Part shown: in pieces, positions 17,993 to 26,545 of the stretch
Position numbering within the stretch: position 1 is the first letter of the stretch
Layout of the letters: every line of letters begins with the position of its first letter
Assembly: GCA_035388825.1 (NCBI GenBank)
Contig: DAOOQQ010000005.1
Location: 57,051 to 121,050, forward strand
DNA length: 64,000 bases
Reading direction: 5' to 3'
Source of the DNA: MWAR01 sp035388825
GTDB taxonomy: Bacteria; Muiribacteriota; Ozemobacteria; Ozemobacterales; Ozemobacteraceae
The notes under the pieces: model-generated
The model's database searches: none
The model's input: the letters and a program-made list of their open reading frames with translations, nothing else
What the model was told of the DNA's origin: nothing
Translations under genes and position numbers: made by a program

Positions 17993-19024
17993 ATGGAAGT
18001 GAAACAGAATACGCTGTATGTGACGACACAGAACTGCCGTATCGCGCGGGATCACCTGACTCTGAAGATCGAAGTGGAGAAGGTCGTCCGGCTCGCAGTG
18101 CCGATTCATCATGTCGAGTCCGTCTGCATTTTCGGGCAGACAGCGGTGACGCCGCAGGCTGCTCAGTTATGCTGGGAACATGGGGTCGCCGTCAATTTCT
18201 TTTCCGAGAACGGGTATTTTGTCGGACGCTGGGAAGGCGTGCCGAACACGAGTGTTCTGCTGCGTCGGGCTCAGTTCCGACAGGCGGATGATCCCGGGCG
18301 GGCCGTCGGAATTGCGCGTCAGATGATCGCCGGCAAGATTCAGAACTCCCGCCAGAGCATCATGAGAACCGCACGGGAGGCGGACACGGCGGAGATTTCC
18401 CAGCCTCTGCAGGCCGCTTCCCAGGAGCTGGCCAAGCTGCTACCTCTGGTCAAGGAGGCCGAAACGGTGGACCAGGTACGCGGTCTGGAGGGGATGGGCG
18501 CAAATATATACTTTTCGATATTTACGTCGCATTTTCGACAGCAGGGCGAGGATTTTCGATTCACCACACGGACCAGGCGGCCGCCCCTCGATCGGATCAA
18601 CTGCCTGCTTTCGTTTCTGTATGCTCTCGTTCGGCACGATTGCATTGCCGGATTGACGGCGGTCGGGCTCGATCCGTTTGTCGGGTTTCTGCATGCAGAG
18701 CGACCGAACAGACCGGCTCTGGCTCTCGATCTGATGGAGGAGTTCCGGCCCTGGCTTGCGGATCGGCTTGCGATCACGCTCATCAACCGGAAGCAGATTT
18801 CCGCGAATGATTTTGCCGAGCGAGAAGGGGGCGCCGTCGAGATGACCGATGCCGGCCGCAAGGCGGTCGTCAAGTATTATCAGGAACGAAAACAAGATCG
18901 GGTAACGCATCCTGTTCTGGAGCAGGAGTATCCGATTGGTCATCTGATGCTGGTTCAGGCGCGGATATTGGCGCGGCATCTTCGGGGGGATATTCCGGCG
19001 TATCTTCCCTGCGTCATGAAGTAG
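17993..19024 (+). CDS. cas1: Cas1 integrase, type I-C
   Basis: This 343-residue protein is the catalytic subunit that inserts new spacers at the leader end. It begins with a beta domain (MEVKQNTLYVTTQNCRI, HVESVCIFGQ) and has the metal residues Glu166 in GLEGMGANIYF, His in GFLHAERPN and Asp in ALALDLMEEFRP. The C-terminus ARHLRGDIPAYLPCVMK is a characteristic I-C ending. It lies 13 bases after cas4 and 7 bases before cas2. Nothing suggests inactivation. Confidence 0.96.
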   Translation: MEVKQNTLYVTTQNCRIARDHLTLKIEVEKVVRLAVPIHHVESVCIFGQTAVTPQAAQLCWEHGVAVNFFSENGYFVGRWEGVPNTSVLLRRAQFRQADDPGRAVGIARQMIAGKIQNSRQSIMRTAREADTAEISQPLQAASQELAKLLPLVKEAETVDQVRGLEGMGANIYFSIFTSHFRQQGEDFRFTTRTRRPPLDRINCLLSFLYALVRHDCIAGLTAVGLDPFVGFLHAERPNRPALALDLMEEFRPWLADRLAITLINRKQISANDFAEREGGAVEMTDAGRKAVVKYYQERKQDRVTHPVLEQEYPIGHLMLVQARILARHLRGDIPAYLPCVMK

Positions 19025-19031
19025 GCCATGC

Positions 19032-19316
19032 GTGTATGTACTTGTTACCTATGATGTTTCGACCGTGACCCCTGCGGGGCGGAAACGCTTGCGCCGGACG
19101 GCCCTGGCATGCCAAGATTATGGTGTGCGTGTGCAGAATTCGGTGTTCGAAGTGAAGGTCGAGCCGAGAGACTGGGCGGTTCTCAAAGCCCGACTGACGG
19201 ATATCATCGACCCAGAGCAGGATTCGATAAGGTTTTACTATCTGGACAGAGATGTCGAAATCGAGTATCTCGGGACAAAAGTCCCAGTGGATTTCGAAGC
19301 CCCCCTCATCATCTGA
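19032..19316 (+). CDS. cas2: Cas2 integration subunit
   Basis: A 94-residue ferredoxin-fold protein: LVTYDVSTVTPAGRKRLRR at the start, then YGVRVQNSVFEVKVEP and SIRFYYLD. It bridges two Cas1 dimers during spacer integration. Start is GTG 19032; ATG 19028 is in another frame and does not give Cas2. It is the last cas gene and is followed by a hairpin terminator and the array leader. Confidence 0.95.
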   Translation: MYVLVTYDVSTVTPAGRKRLRRTALACQDYGVRVQNSVFEVKVEPRDWAVLKARLTDIIDPEQDSIRFYYLDRDVEIEYLGTKVPVDFEAPLII

Positions 19317-19328
19317 CGAACTGCGCGA

Positions 19329-19349
19329 ACCCCCATTGGGGTAATTTTT
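19329..19349 (+). terminator. Intrinsic terminator of the cas operon
   Basis: ACCCC-CATT-GGGGT forms a 5-bp stem with a 4-base loop, followed at once by AATTTTT. It starts 13 bases after the cas2 stop. The stem is short, so termination may be partial, but the U-run is good. Confidence 0.6.
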
Positions 19350-19503
19350 CCCGGAAGGTTCGCGGGCGTTTGGGAAACCTCTTGAACACGGTGATTCCTC
19401 TCCCTTCGAACAAACCCCTCTCCCATATTCTGGTATAATTCATCTGCGGTTCGCGAAATGAGGCCCTGCAGAAAGCTCTGTGCGCCATTCTGCGCGAACC
19501 GGA
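19350..19503 (+). promoter_or_regulatory. CRISPR leader with extended -10 promoter and repeated 8-bp motif
   Basis: The leader lies between the cas terminator and the first repeat. TGGTATAAT (19431-19439) is an extended -10 about 65 bases before the first repeat and would start pre-crRNA synthesis. The 8-mer CGCGAACC or its complement occurs at 19324, 19357, 19448 and 19493, forming two inverted pairs. The last copy ends 3 bases before the first repeat. CTGCGCGAACC occurs identically at 19321 and 19490. Such sites could anchor Cas1-Cas2 or a host factor. Confidence 0.65.
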
Positions 19504-20978
19504 GCCGCCCTTTCCGCATGGGAAGGGCGTGGATTGAAACAAGTATAATAATTGATATACTATCAGGAGATAATGAGCCGCCCTTTCCGCATGGGAAGGG
19601 CGTGGATTGAAACGAGTTCTGGACCTCCCCAGCATCGGCATCCGGCCGGCCGCCCTTTCCGCATGGGAAGGGCGTGGATTGAAACTTTCGATGGTTGGCT
19701 GATCTGCTGCAAGCCTGCGGCCGCCCTTTCCGCATGGGAAGGGCGTGGATTGAAACGCATCAAGCTGATGAAGGCATCGCAGCAGCCCGTCAGCCGCCCT
19801 TTCCGCATGGGAAGGGCGTGGATTGAAACATCGAGCTGACCATCAGGCCGGCGAATGGCCGCGGGCCGCCCTTTCCGCATGGGAAGGGCGTGGATTGAAA
19901 CTCTGAATAGTTTCTGATTTATCTCTTCGATCTCGAGCCGCCCTTTCCGCATGGGAAGGGCGTGGATTGAAACTTCTTCCGATCGCCGAAGCCGGTGTTG
20001 ACAGCGAGGGCCGCCCTTTCCGCATGGGAAGGGCGTGGATTGAAACCACCAAGACGTTTGTCACGCCCCCCGCCCGGGGAGCCGCCCTTTCCGCATGGGA
20101 AGGGCGTGGATTGAAACCTTGATCCCGGCAGCGATGGCGGCATCTCGTGCGGGCCGCCCTTTCCGCATGGGAAGGGCGTGGATTGAAACGGCATTCCACA
20201 TCTACGACCTGAACGGGGATCTTGCCGCCCTTTCCGCATGGGAAGGGCGTGGATTGAAACACGCTTGCCAAGGTGGCGTAGCGGCTGCCGAAGTGCCGCC
20301 CTTTCCGCATGGGAAGGGCGTGGATTGAAACGCGCTTGATGCTCTTCGTGTTCGCGGCCTGCATGGGCCGCCCTTTCCGCATGGGAAGGGCGTGGATTGA
20401 AACTACGCAGTGCTCGACCGCGCCCGCGCGGCTGGACGCCGCCCTTTCCGCATGGGAAGGGCGTGGATTGAAACGCTGCTTCGGCGTTGTCGGGCGAATT
20501 GGTTTTGCGCCGCCCTTTCCGCATGGGAAGGGCGTGGATTGAAACAAGGTGGCCTCGTTCGCCGAGGCCATGGCCGAGGTGCCGCCCTTTCCGCATGGGA
20601 AGGGCGTGGATTGAAACTTCGACCGTGCCCACGTTGCGCCAGTACCTCGCAGGCCGCCCTTTCCGCATGGGAAGGGCGTGGATTGAAACAAGGCTGCGAT
20701 CGAGATATATCAGCAGATTATTCGCCGCCCTTTCCGCATGGGAAGGGCGTGGATTGAAACGCGAATCGAATAGCGGGCCGCTGGGACGCAGAGAAGGCCG
20801 CCCTTTCCGCATGGGAAGGGCGTGGATTGAAACGTATGTCCTGACCGGGACAAAGACCCAGCAGGTCGCGCCGCCCTTTCCGCATGGGAAGGGCGTGGAT
20901 TGAAACCCTGTTGATCCCTCTGATCGTATCCCTCCTGCTATGCCGCCCTTTCCGGTTGGGTCGGGTGTGAAGAACTGA
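19504..20978 (+). CRISPR. Type I-C CRISPR array, 20 intact repeats plus a decayed terminal repeat
   Basis: Twenty identical 37-nt repeats start with GCCGCCCTTTCC and end with GTGGATTGAAAC, the ending typical of I-C. Each can fold into a 10-bp stem with a GCAT loop and one G-T pair. Nineteen spacers of 34-36 nt separate them, and a twentieth (20907-20941) precedes a degenerate copy at 20942-20978 that keeps only the first 12 bases well. Decay at the far end and the adjacent leader at the left fix the direction as plus-strand. All spacers look unique by eye. First repeat 19504-19540, last intact repeat 20870-20906. Confidence 0.98.
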
Positions 20979-21089
20979 AGTGGATCTGGGGTAGTTGTGG
21001 GTGTGTGTTGCGGTGGGGGGATGCTGGCATGGGGCGTGGACTCTTTTCTCCTTGCGACGGGGCGGGTGGCACGGTAGCCTGTTGGGCGT

Positions 21090-22607
21090 ATGGAATTCTT
21101 CCTGCTGGTGATGGTGGTGTCGATCCTCCCTGCGCTGCTCTATGTGCTGACGGCGGAGGAGGTCGACGATGCGCTGAGTCACAAGATCCCGGCTGAGCAG
21201 GATTCCACGGGCCTGACCGACGAGGCCGAAACCGCGACGGCCCTTCCGGAGGCGGCTGACACCCCGCGCGCGTCTCGGACAGAATCCGACCCCGCCCCGG
21301 CCACCGCGCCGATCGTCATCGATCAGAGCACCTTCCTCGGAAGCCTGCTGCGAGCGATCATGATCATCTGCGGAAGCATCCTGGCCGCCGCCCTGCTGAT
21401 GCGCATGATGGGCCTTGAGACCCTCCATGGCTGGATCGTCGGGGACTGCATCTGGGGCTTCATCGGCGCCGCCCTCCTCTCCCGATGGGTGAGAAGCCGG
21501 TATGTGATCGACCCGGTGGCCCGCACGATTCTCCACGAGGATCTGACGCCGCTCTACGTCCGACGCCGCAACATCTCCTTCGGCGAAATCCGCGCCGTTG
21601 CGGTGCGCGGAGAACTCACCGGCTGGCCGCTCTTGTACCATTACCACAAGCTCGTGTTCCAGACCGTCCTCGTCTTCGACAGCGGCATCGTGCTGCCCGT
21701 CCACGATCCCGTGCCGGCCTTCGATGCCCTGTTCCGCACCCTCGAACGCGAACGCGGCCGCGCCCGCCGGCTGGCCGGGATCATCGGCTGCCCTCTCTTC
21801 CCGGAGCGCCATCTCGATGCCGCATCCCCGCGCCGGTGGGAGGCCGAAATCCGTTCGCTCCGGTCGACCTCTACCTGCCCCGACGAGCTCGAGAAGGCCC
21901 TCGTCGTAACCTATCTGTCGAGCCTGGGCATGACGGCATCGGATGCAGGACTGGTCCGGGCCGATCTCACAACCCGGTTCGAGAAGTTCATCCTGGCCTT
22001 CGTCGTCTCCTTCTTTGCCGTCACGACCTGGTATGCCCTCAGCGCCGAATGGAGCTACCTGGCATCGAACCCCCGCATCTTCTACCTCATCCTGCTCGAC
22101 TGCACCTCGATTCTCGTCAGCGTTTTCGGCCTCTGGCGCTTCCTGGTCGACGAATACTACGAGTTCGACACGGGGACCTCGAAAATACAATATCACTCAC
22201 GATGGTTGTTCTGGAAAACGCGTCGCGAGCTCGCCGCTTTTTCGGATGTCGTGGAAATCCGCATCAACAGAGTCTGGGCGCTGCTCTCCCGCCGTTTGGA
22301 ATACGTGGCCGAACTGCGCCTGACCGGCGGCCGCCGCCTGATCCTCTCGGACCGGGCCCCCACGCCCGGCATTCCCGTGTTCCGGGCGCTTGCCCTGGCC
22401 CGGCTCATGGGCCGCCATCTCACCGCGGATCCCGAAGCATTCGAGCTCGCCGTCCGGGATGCCCCGGCCCTGCCCGAGCCTCCAAAATGGCCGCAGGCAG
22501 TTCGACCCCCATCCCGCGGAAAGCCGCCCGGACTTCCCGGCGGATTATCACCCGACCACCGGTTGCTGCCCGAACAGGGAAAACGCCGGAAACGCCGGAA
22601 AAAATGA
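21090..22607 (+). CDS. Multi-pass membrane protein of unknown function
   Basis: A 505-residue protein not assigned to a family. It has an N-terminal hydrophobic helix (MEFFLLVMVVSILPALLYVL), a low-complexity acidic/Ala/Pro linker (about 30-78), two helices at about 87-130, a soluble region with NISFGEIRAVAVRGE and LVFDSGIVLPVHD, a second helix pair near 305-350 and another soluble part that repeats the first theme (YEFDTGTSKIQYHSRW, FSDVVEIRINRVW). The two soluble parts look like related PH-like beta domains after a helix pair, suggesting internal duplication. It follows the CRISPR array on the same strand by 111 bp and converges on the next gene with 3 bp between stops. Confidence 0.7.
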   Translation: MEFFLLVMVVSILPALLYVLTAEEVDDALSHKIPAEQDSTGLTDEAETATALPEAADTPRASRTESDPAPATAPIVIDQSTFLGSLLRAIMIICGSILAAALLMRMMGLETLHGWIVGDCIWGFIGAALLSRWVRSRYVIDPVARTILHEDLTPLYVRRRNISFGEIRAVAVRGELTGWPLLYHYHKLVFQTVLVFDSGIVLPVHDPVPAFDALFRTLERERGRARRLAGIIGCPLFPERHLDAASPRRWEAEIRSLRSTSTCPDELEKALVVTYLSSLGMTASDAGLVRADLTTRFEKFILAFVVSFFAVTTWYALSAEWSYLASNPRIFYLILLDCTSILVSVFGLWRFLVDEYYEFDTGTSKIQYHSRWLFWKTRRELAAFSDVVEIRINRVWALLSRRLEYVAELRLTGGRRLILSDRAPTPGIPVFRALALARLMGRHLTADPEAFELAVRDAPALPEPPKWPQAVRPPSRGKPPGLPGGLSPDHRLLPEQGKRRKRRKK

Positions 22608-22610
22608 CGA

Positions 22611-23567
22611 TCACCAGGTGTTTTTCGGCGTTTCCCGCTCGATGGCCTCCTCGTGGGGATCGTTGAGCGCCCAGAGGAAGTCGAGGCCTGTGAGCTGCTC
22701 GATCCGGTCGACGCTGGTCAGGAACTGGCGGGGTGTCTCGGTTCCGCGCACCTCCTGGGGAAAGAGGAACGGCAGCACCCGGATCTCGGGGCCGTCCTCA
22801 TCGACGAGGATCTTGTAGAACCCATCCGGAATCTCGACCCGGGACCGGCTCCGGTCGCGATCGCTGGTTTCGCCCAGCAACTCGCGCGTCGCGTCGAACA
22901 CGGGGCCGGTCAGCACCCAGACCTTGCCGAACCGGGGAGCCCAGGTGTCCGACTCGAGCCGCTCGAGCTTCTGCCAGACGCGTCGGTTCAGATCGGGGGT
23001 CATGGGGACGATGTTCGTCAGAAGGAAAGTCTCCCGTTGCGCATCCAGCCCGAACCGGGCCGCAATTCCCGCGTTCGGGGCCATGTGGCCACGATCGAAT
23101 CCGGTCGAGGTGAACTCGTCATGCTTCACCCGGCTCTGGGTCCGCTCGTCGGTCGCGAACTTCGAAGGCCGCTTCCCGGCCGGACCTCGCGGGGCTCCCT
23201 CGAGGACATACCCGACCCACAGCGGATCCTGGCGGGATTCGGAGTAACCGGCAACATAGCCTGTATTGCGCAGGATCACGAGGGTGGGGTCGGGGTGGGC
23301 CGGGCGGGGCAGGCCGGCATAGACCAGGCCCCGTTCGGATGCCGTCTGACGCTGTGCCTCGATTTCCGCCGGCCAGCCGGATTTCGGAGGTCTGGGACCG
23401 CTCGTGCGGGGCCAGAACCACCAGGCGAGGCCGGCGAGGATCAGGACGAGGAGAAGGAACAGCAGCCAGCCCGAGAGGCGGGGCGAAGGCCGCCGGCCAC
23501 GCGGGGCGGACTTCACGGGCGCCGGCGGACGGGCGGGCTTGCGGGCTGGAACGGTGGATTTCGACAT
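22611..23567 (-). CDS. Membrane-anchored DNA/RNA non-specific endonuclease (NUC1 family)
   Basis: A 318-residue protein. After a basic Pro/Lys-rich cytoplasmic tail there is one membrane helix (SGWLLFLLLVLILAGLAWWF, about 31-50), then a beta-beta-alpha-metal nuclease domain. The catalytic motif FDRGHMAPNAG is near residue 158, and the downstream metal-side region contains FLLTNIVPMTPDLNRRVWQKLE with the Asn expected for Mg2+ binding. Family members cut DNA and RNA without sequence preference. The topology puts the nuclease outside the inner membrane, fitting nucleic acid scavenging or defence. Start at 23567 is the first methionine before the basic tail. Confidence 0.85.
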   Translation of the reverse strand: MSKSTVPARKPARPPAPVKSAPRGRRPSPRLSGWLLFLLLVLILAGLAWWFWPRTSGPRPPKSGWPAEIEAQRQTASERGLVYAGLPRPAHPDPTLVILRNTGYVAGYSESRQDPLWVGYVLEGAPRGPAGKRPSKFATDERTQSRVKHDEFTSTGFDRGHMAPNAGIAARFGLDAQRETFLLTNIVPMTPDLNRRVWQKLERLESDTWAPRFGKVWVLTGPVFDATRELLGETSDRDRSRSRVEIPDGFYKILVDEDGPEIRVLPFLFPQEVRGTETPRQFLTSVDRIEQLTGLDFLWALNDPHEEAIERETPKNTW

Positions 23568-23756
23568 GCGGTGTTGTGTGGCTCCCGATGCTGTGACGGT
23601 TTCCGCACCGGCAGATGCCGGCGTCCCGCACCTTGCGGTTCGCGGAACTCTTCTTATGGTAACATGAGGCGGTACGGCGAACTGTGCTGACTCGTATAGT
23701 GAAGAGTATTTCCGGCGCCGCGGCGGTCGGGGCCGGAGGAATCCTGGGGGAGGGCG

Positions 23757-26114
23757 ATGGACGCGGAATTCTGGTGGCGGCTGGATCTGAGCAGCCCGCT
23801 CGTCGATGTGCGACGCATGGCGGCGATGCAGATGCTGCTCGACCCACCTCCGCCGTCGGCTTCTGCCGAGCTGCGCGAGATGGCAGCCCGGGAGGCCGAT
23901 CCCGAGACGCGCGACCTGTTGAACCGCATCGTGGCAGGATGCAGCGGGGCGAATCCCGCGCCCGAACCTGCCGCATCCGCCCCGCCGGCGAACTCCACCG
24001 ATCCTGCCGCCTGGCCGGGATGGCCTGACACGCCTGCGGGGCGCCTGGAGTGGCTCGGCCGGCTTCCGGCCGGGAAGCGGCGCGAGCTGGCACCCCAGGC
24101 TCCCGACCGTCTTCGGAACGAGCGGCATCCCCTGGTCGCTTCGGCCCTGATCCGTTTGTTCGGCCGCACCTGGCCCGAAGACCGGCTGGTCGAGCTCGTC
24201 GCATATGCCTCGGGGGGCGAAGGCGCAGCCGGCCTCGCTGCCATCGAAACCCTCCGGCAACGGGCCCCGCATCTGTTGCAGCCCCTGCTGCCCGGCCTCC
24301 TCATCTCGGGTAATCCGCGCATCCGGGGAGCAGCGGTCGGCGCGCTTGCCGTGATTGATCTCGACGAAGCCCTCGCGCATCTCGAGGCCCTGTTGCTCGA
24401 TCCCGACCCGGCACGCCGCCTCGAAGGCCTCCGATGCTGTCTGCACGTGCCGTTCGACAAGGTCATGTCCCTGCTGCTCAAAGCCATGGCGGTCGAAACC
24501 GATCCGCGGCGCCTCGCGGCCTACGGCACCCTGTTCGAGATCAATCCCGCGCTCGAGGCTCCCTTCAGACTCTACGAACTCTCGGAACGCGTGCCCGCCG
24601 AGCGTGCCGAAATCCTGCGCCGTCTCCTCGCCGCCTCCTGCCGTGTCATCGGCACCGTCCTCCTCGATCCGGTACGGTTCCAGGAATACCGCAACCGGCT
24701 TCAGGCCTGGATCGACCGGCGAGCCGCCTCGCGCCTCGCGCAGGACATCGTCGCTCGGGCCATGGACGGGAGAGGCCTCGATCCCGACCTGGCTGCCGCG
24801 CTCGAGCGGGCAAAAGCCCGGCAACCCCTCTGGACCGCCCTGAAAGAGCTCTCCACCCTGCCGATGCCCGTCCAGGCGCGCGCCCTGTTCATCCGGGCGT
24901 TGGGAGAGGAGGAGCCGGTCGCCCAACCCGCGCCGTCCGGTGCGTCACCCGCCGAGCTGCTCGAACGGCTCGCGCGGTTCGGCCCAGACACCGTCGATGC
25001 GGCGCGAGGCGAGATAATTTCTATATTGAATGATGTATCAAAAAGTGAGCCCAGATTCATCGCCGCGGCGCTGCGCGCGGCGAGCCGTGCCGCCGTCGAC
25101 GGGCTGATTGGCCCGGCCCGGCGCGCGCTGGCGCACACCGATCCTGCCGTTGCCGCCGCCGCGATCGAGTATCTCGACCGGTTCGCTCCCGATGATCTGC
25201 GGCCGCTCCTCGGGCGGTATCTTGCCTCGACCGAGCCCCGCATCAAAACCGCGGCGCTGCGTGTGCTCCAGCGCTCGGACCCGCTGCAGGCCGTCTCGGC
25301 GCTCGAGGCGATGCTCCAGAGCCGTCAGCCGGCCCAGCAGAAGCTCGGGGTTGCCTGCCTCATCCATGTCGAGTTCGCCCTCGTGCGCGATGCCCTGGCG
25401 ACGCTGCTCGCCACGAACCCGGCGCCGGATATCCTCGAAGCCGGCCTCTGCCTGTTCCAGACGAATGCCGACCCGGAAGGCGTATATCTCCTGTACACGC
25501 TCGAGCGCCGTCTTCCGCCGGAAGCCGCCCGGGCGGTCGAGCGCGTCCGCCGCGAGATGATGCAGGCGCTTGCGGCCGATGGCCGGCTGTCGGCCGATCT
25601 GCGCGCCGCCGAAGCCGAACTGGCGGGGCGTGCCGGGCGTGAAGCAACGAAACAGGCCGCCCAGCCCCCCGCCTATGCCTACCGGGTCCTGAAAAAAAGC
25701 ATCGCACCATCCGAAGAGTCTGCAGCCGCGCCGTTCCAGCTCTCCGAGGAAACCCGCCGGATCCTGAGCGGGTTCCTTCCCGTCGTTCTCGTTCTCGTCG
25801 CAGCCGTCATTCTCTGGAATGTTTTCGCCGGACGGGATGGTGGCGGTTCCGAGTCCGCCGGCCCGGTCCCCGTGTCCCTCACCGGGGGGCGCCACCAGAT
25901 CCGGCAGATCGAAGGCTGGGTGCGGCCTCGAAGCCCGTCGAACGCCGAATTCCTGGTCGAAGCCGAGACGGGCGAGCGGTTCTGGATCCCGGTCGGCGAT
26001 TACGACCCGGTTCCGGCACCGGAGGCGAAATTCAAGGGGACTCTGGCCCTCGTCGAAAAGCGCGACGATGGGGCCTGGACAGCCCGCAGAGCCGCTGCGG
26101 CGGGTTTACGTTGA
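23757..26114 (+). CDS. HEAT-repeat scaffold protein with C-terminal membrane helix
   Basis: This 785-residue protein is almost entirely helical hairpins such as LVASALIRLFGR, NPRIRGAAVGALAVIDLDEALAHL split across repeats, and TEPRIKTAALRVLQRSD. These are HEAT/armadillo-like repeats, a protein-binding solenoid (about 80-610). A membrane helix follows near residues 670-692 (FLPVVLVLVAAVILW) and a short beta domain closes the protein (WVRPRSPSNAEFLVEAETGERF). GGGGGAGGGCG precedes ATG 23757. It lies 47 bp before a STAS gene and is probably co-expressed with the STAS-SpoIIE pair. One codon stretch at 25011-25049 is A/T-ending only. Confidence 0.78.
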   Translation: MDAEFWWRLDLSSPLVDVRRMAAMQMLLDPPPPSASAELREMAAREADPETRDLLNRIVAGCSGANPAPEPAASAPPANSTDPAAWPGWPDTPAGRLEWLGRLPAGKRRELAPQAPDRLRNERHPLVASALIRLFGRTWPEDRLVELVAYASGGEGAAGLAAIETLRQRAPHLLQPLLPGLLISGNPRIRGAAVGALAVIDLDEALAHLEALLLDPDPARRLEGLRCCLHVPFDKVMSLLLKAMAVETDPRRLAAYGTLFEINPALEAPFRLYELSERVPAERAEILRRLLAASCRVIGTVLLDPVRFQEYRNRLQAWIDRRAASRLAQDIVARAMDGRGLDPDLAAALERAKARQPLWTALKELSTLPMPVQARALFIRALGEEEPVAQPAPSGASPAELLERLARFGPDTVDAARGEIISILNDVSKSEPRFIAAALRAASRAAVDGLIGPARRALAHTDPAVAAAAIEYLDRFAPDDLRPLLGRYLASTEPRIKTAALRVLQRSDPLQAVSALEAMLQSRQPAQQKLGVACLIHVEFALVRDALATLLATNPAPDILEAGLCLFQTNADPEGVYLLYTLERRLPPEAARAVERVRREMMQALAADGRLSADLRAAEAELAGRAGREATKQAAQPPAYAYRVLKKSIAPSEESAAAPFQLSEETRRILSGFLPVVLVLVAAVILWNVFAGRDGGGSESAGPVPVSLTGGRHQIRQIEGWVRPRSPSNAEFLVEAETGERFWIPVGDYDPVPAPEAKFKGTLALVEKRDDGAWTARRAAAAGLR

Positions 26115-26161
26115 AGCCTGCCCTGTGCTAGGATGGCGGCGAAAGGCGGTTTCCCGGCACG

Positions 26162-26539
26162 ATGCCTGCAACGACATTCCACACAGAAACCAAGAAGAAC
26201 TGCGTCATCATCCGTGTCGACGGGTATCTCGACGGTGAATCGGGCCCCGAGCTGCAGCGCATGGTCGAGGAGTTCCTGTGCCGCGGAGTTCGCGGATTCG
26301 TGTTCGAGTTTTCCCGCTGCGCCAATATCAACAGCCTTGGCGTCTCCTCGCTGCTCGATGCCGCGCTGCGCGTTGTAGAGGATTTCGGGGGCAACCTTGC
26401 CGTCACTGGTCTGAACGAGATCCAGCGCAAAGTTCTGATCTTGTCAGGCATCATTCCCCTGGCGGTTGCCGCCCCGACGCTTGTCGAGGCCTGCCGCGTC
26501 ACCGGCGGAGATGCCGGGGATGATGGTGGCGCCGCGTAA
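26162..26539 (+). CDS. STAS-domain anti-anti-sigma-like protein
   Basis: A 125-residue protein with the STAS fold: VIIRVDGYLDGESGPELQRM, GFVFEFSRCANINSLGVSSLLDA and GGNLAVTGLNEIQRKVLILSG. The Ser pair in LGVSSLL is at the position phosphorylated by anti-sigma kinases in SpoIIAA/RsbV. It should act as a switch partner that a SpoIIE-type phosphatase dephosphorylates, and such a phosphatase is the next gene, 6 bp away. TGCTAGGAT at 26126-26134 resembles an extended -10 and ends 27 bases before the ATG. No RsbW/SpoIIAB-type kinase is in the window. Confidence 0.85.
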   Translation: MPATTFHTETKKNCVIIRVDGYLDGESGPELQRMVEEFLCRGVRGFVFEFSRCANINSLGVSSLLDAALRVVEDFGGNLAVTGLNEIQRKVLILSGIIPLAVAAPTLVEACRVTGGDAGDDGGAA

Positions 26540-26545
26540 TCTTCG

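Noticed and set aside
19504..20978. Many reading frames on both strands inside the CRISPR array with repeating peptides such as RPFRMGRAWIET
   Set aside because: They arise from the repeat unit itself and would encode only translated repeats and spacers.
21027..21040. A second decayed CRISPR repeat beyond the array (GCATGGGGCGTGGA)
   Set aside because: It is a short match to half a repeat with no spacing that fits the array, and may be chance in G-rich sequence.
20979..21089. A gene in the space after the array
   Set aside because: No plausible short frame with a ribosome site was found; it looks like decayed array and leader for the membrane protein gene.
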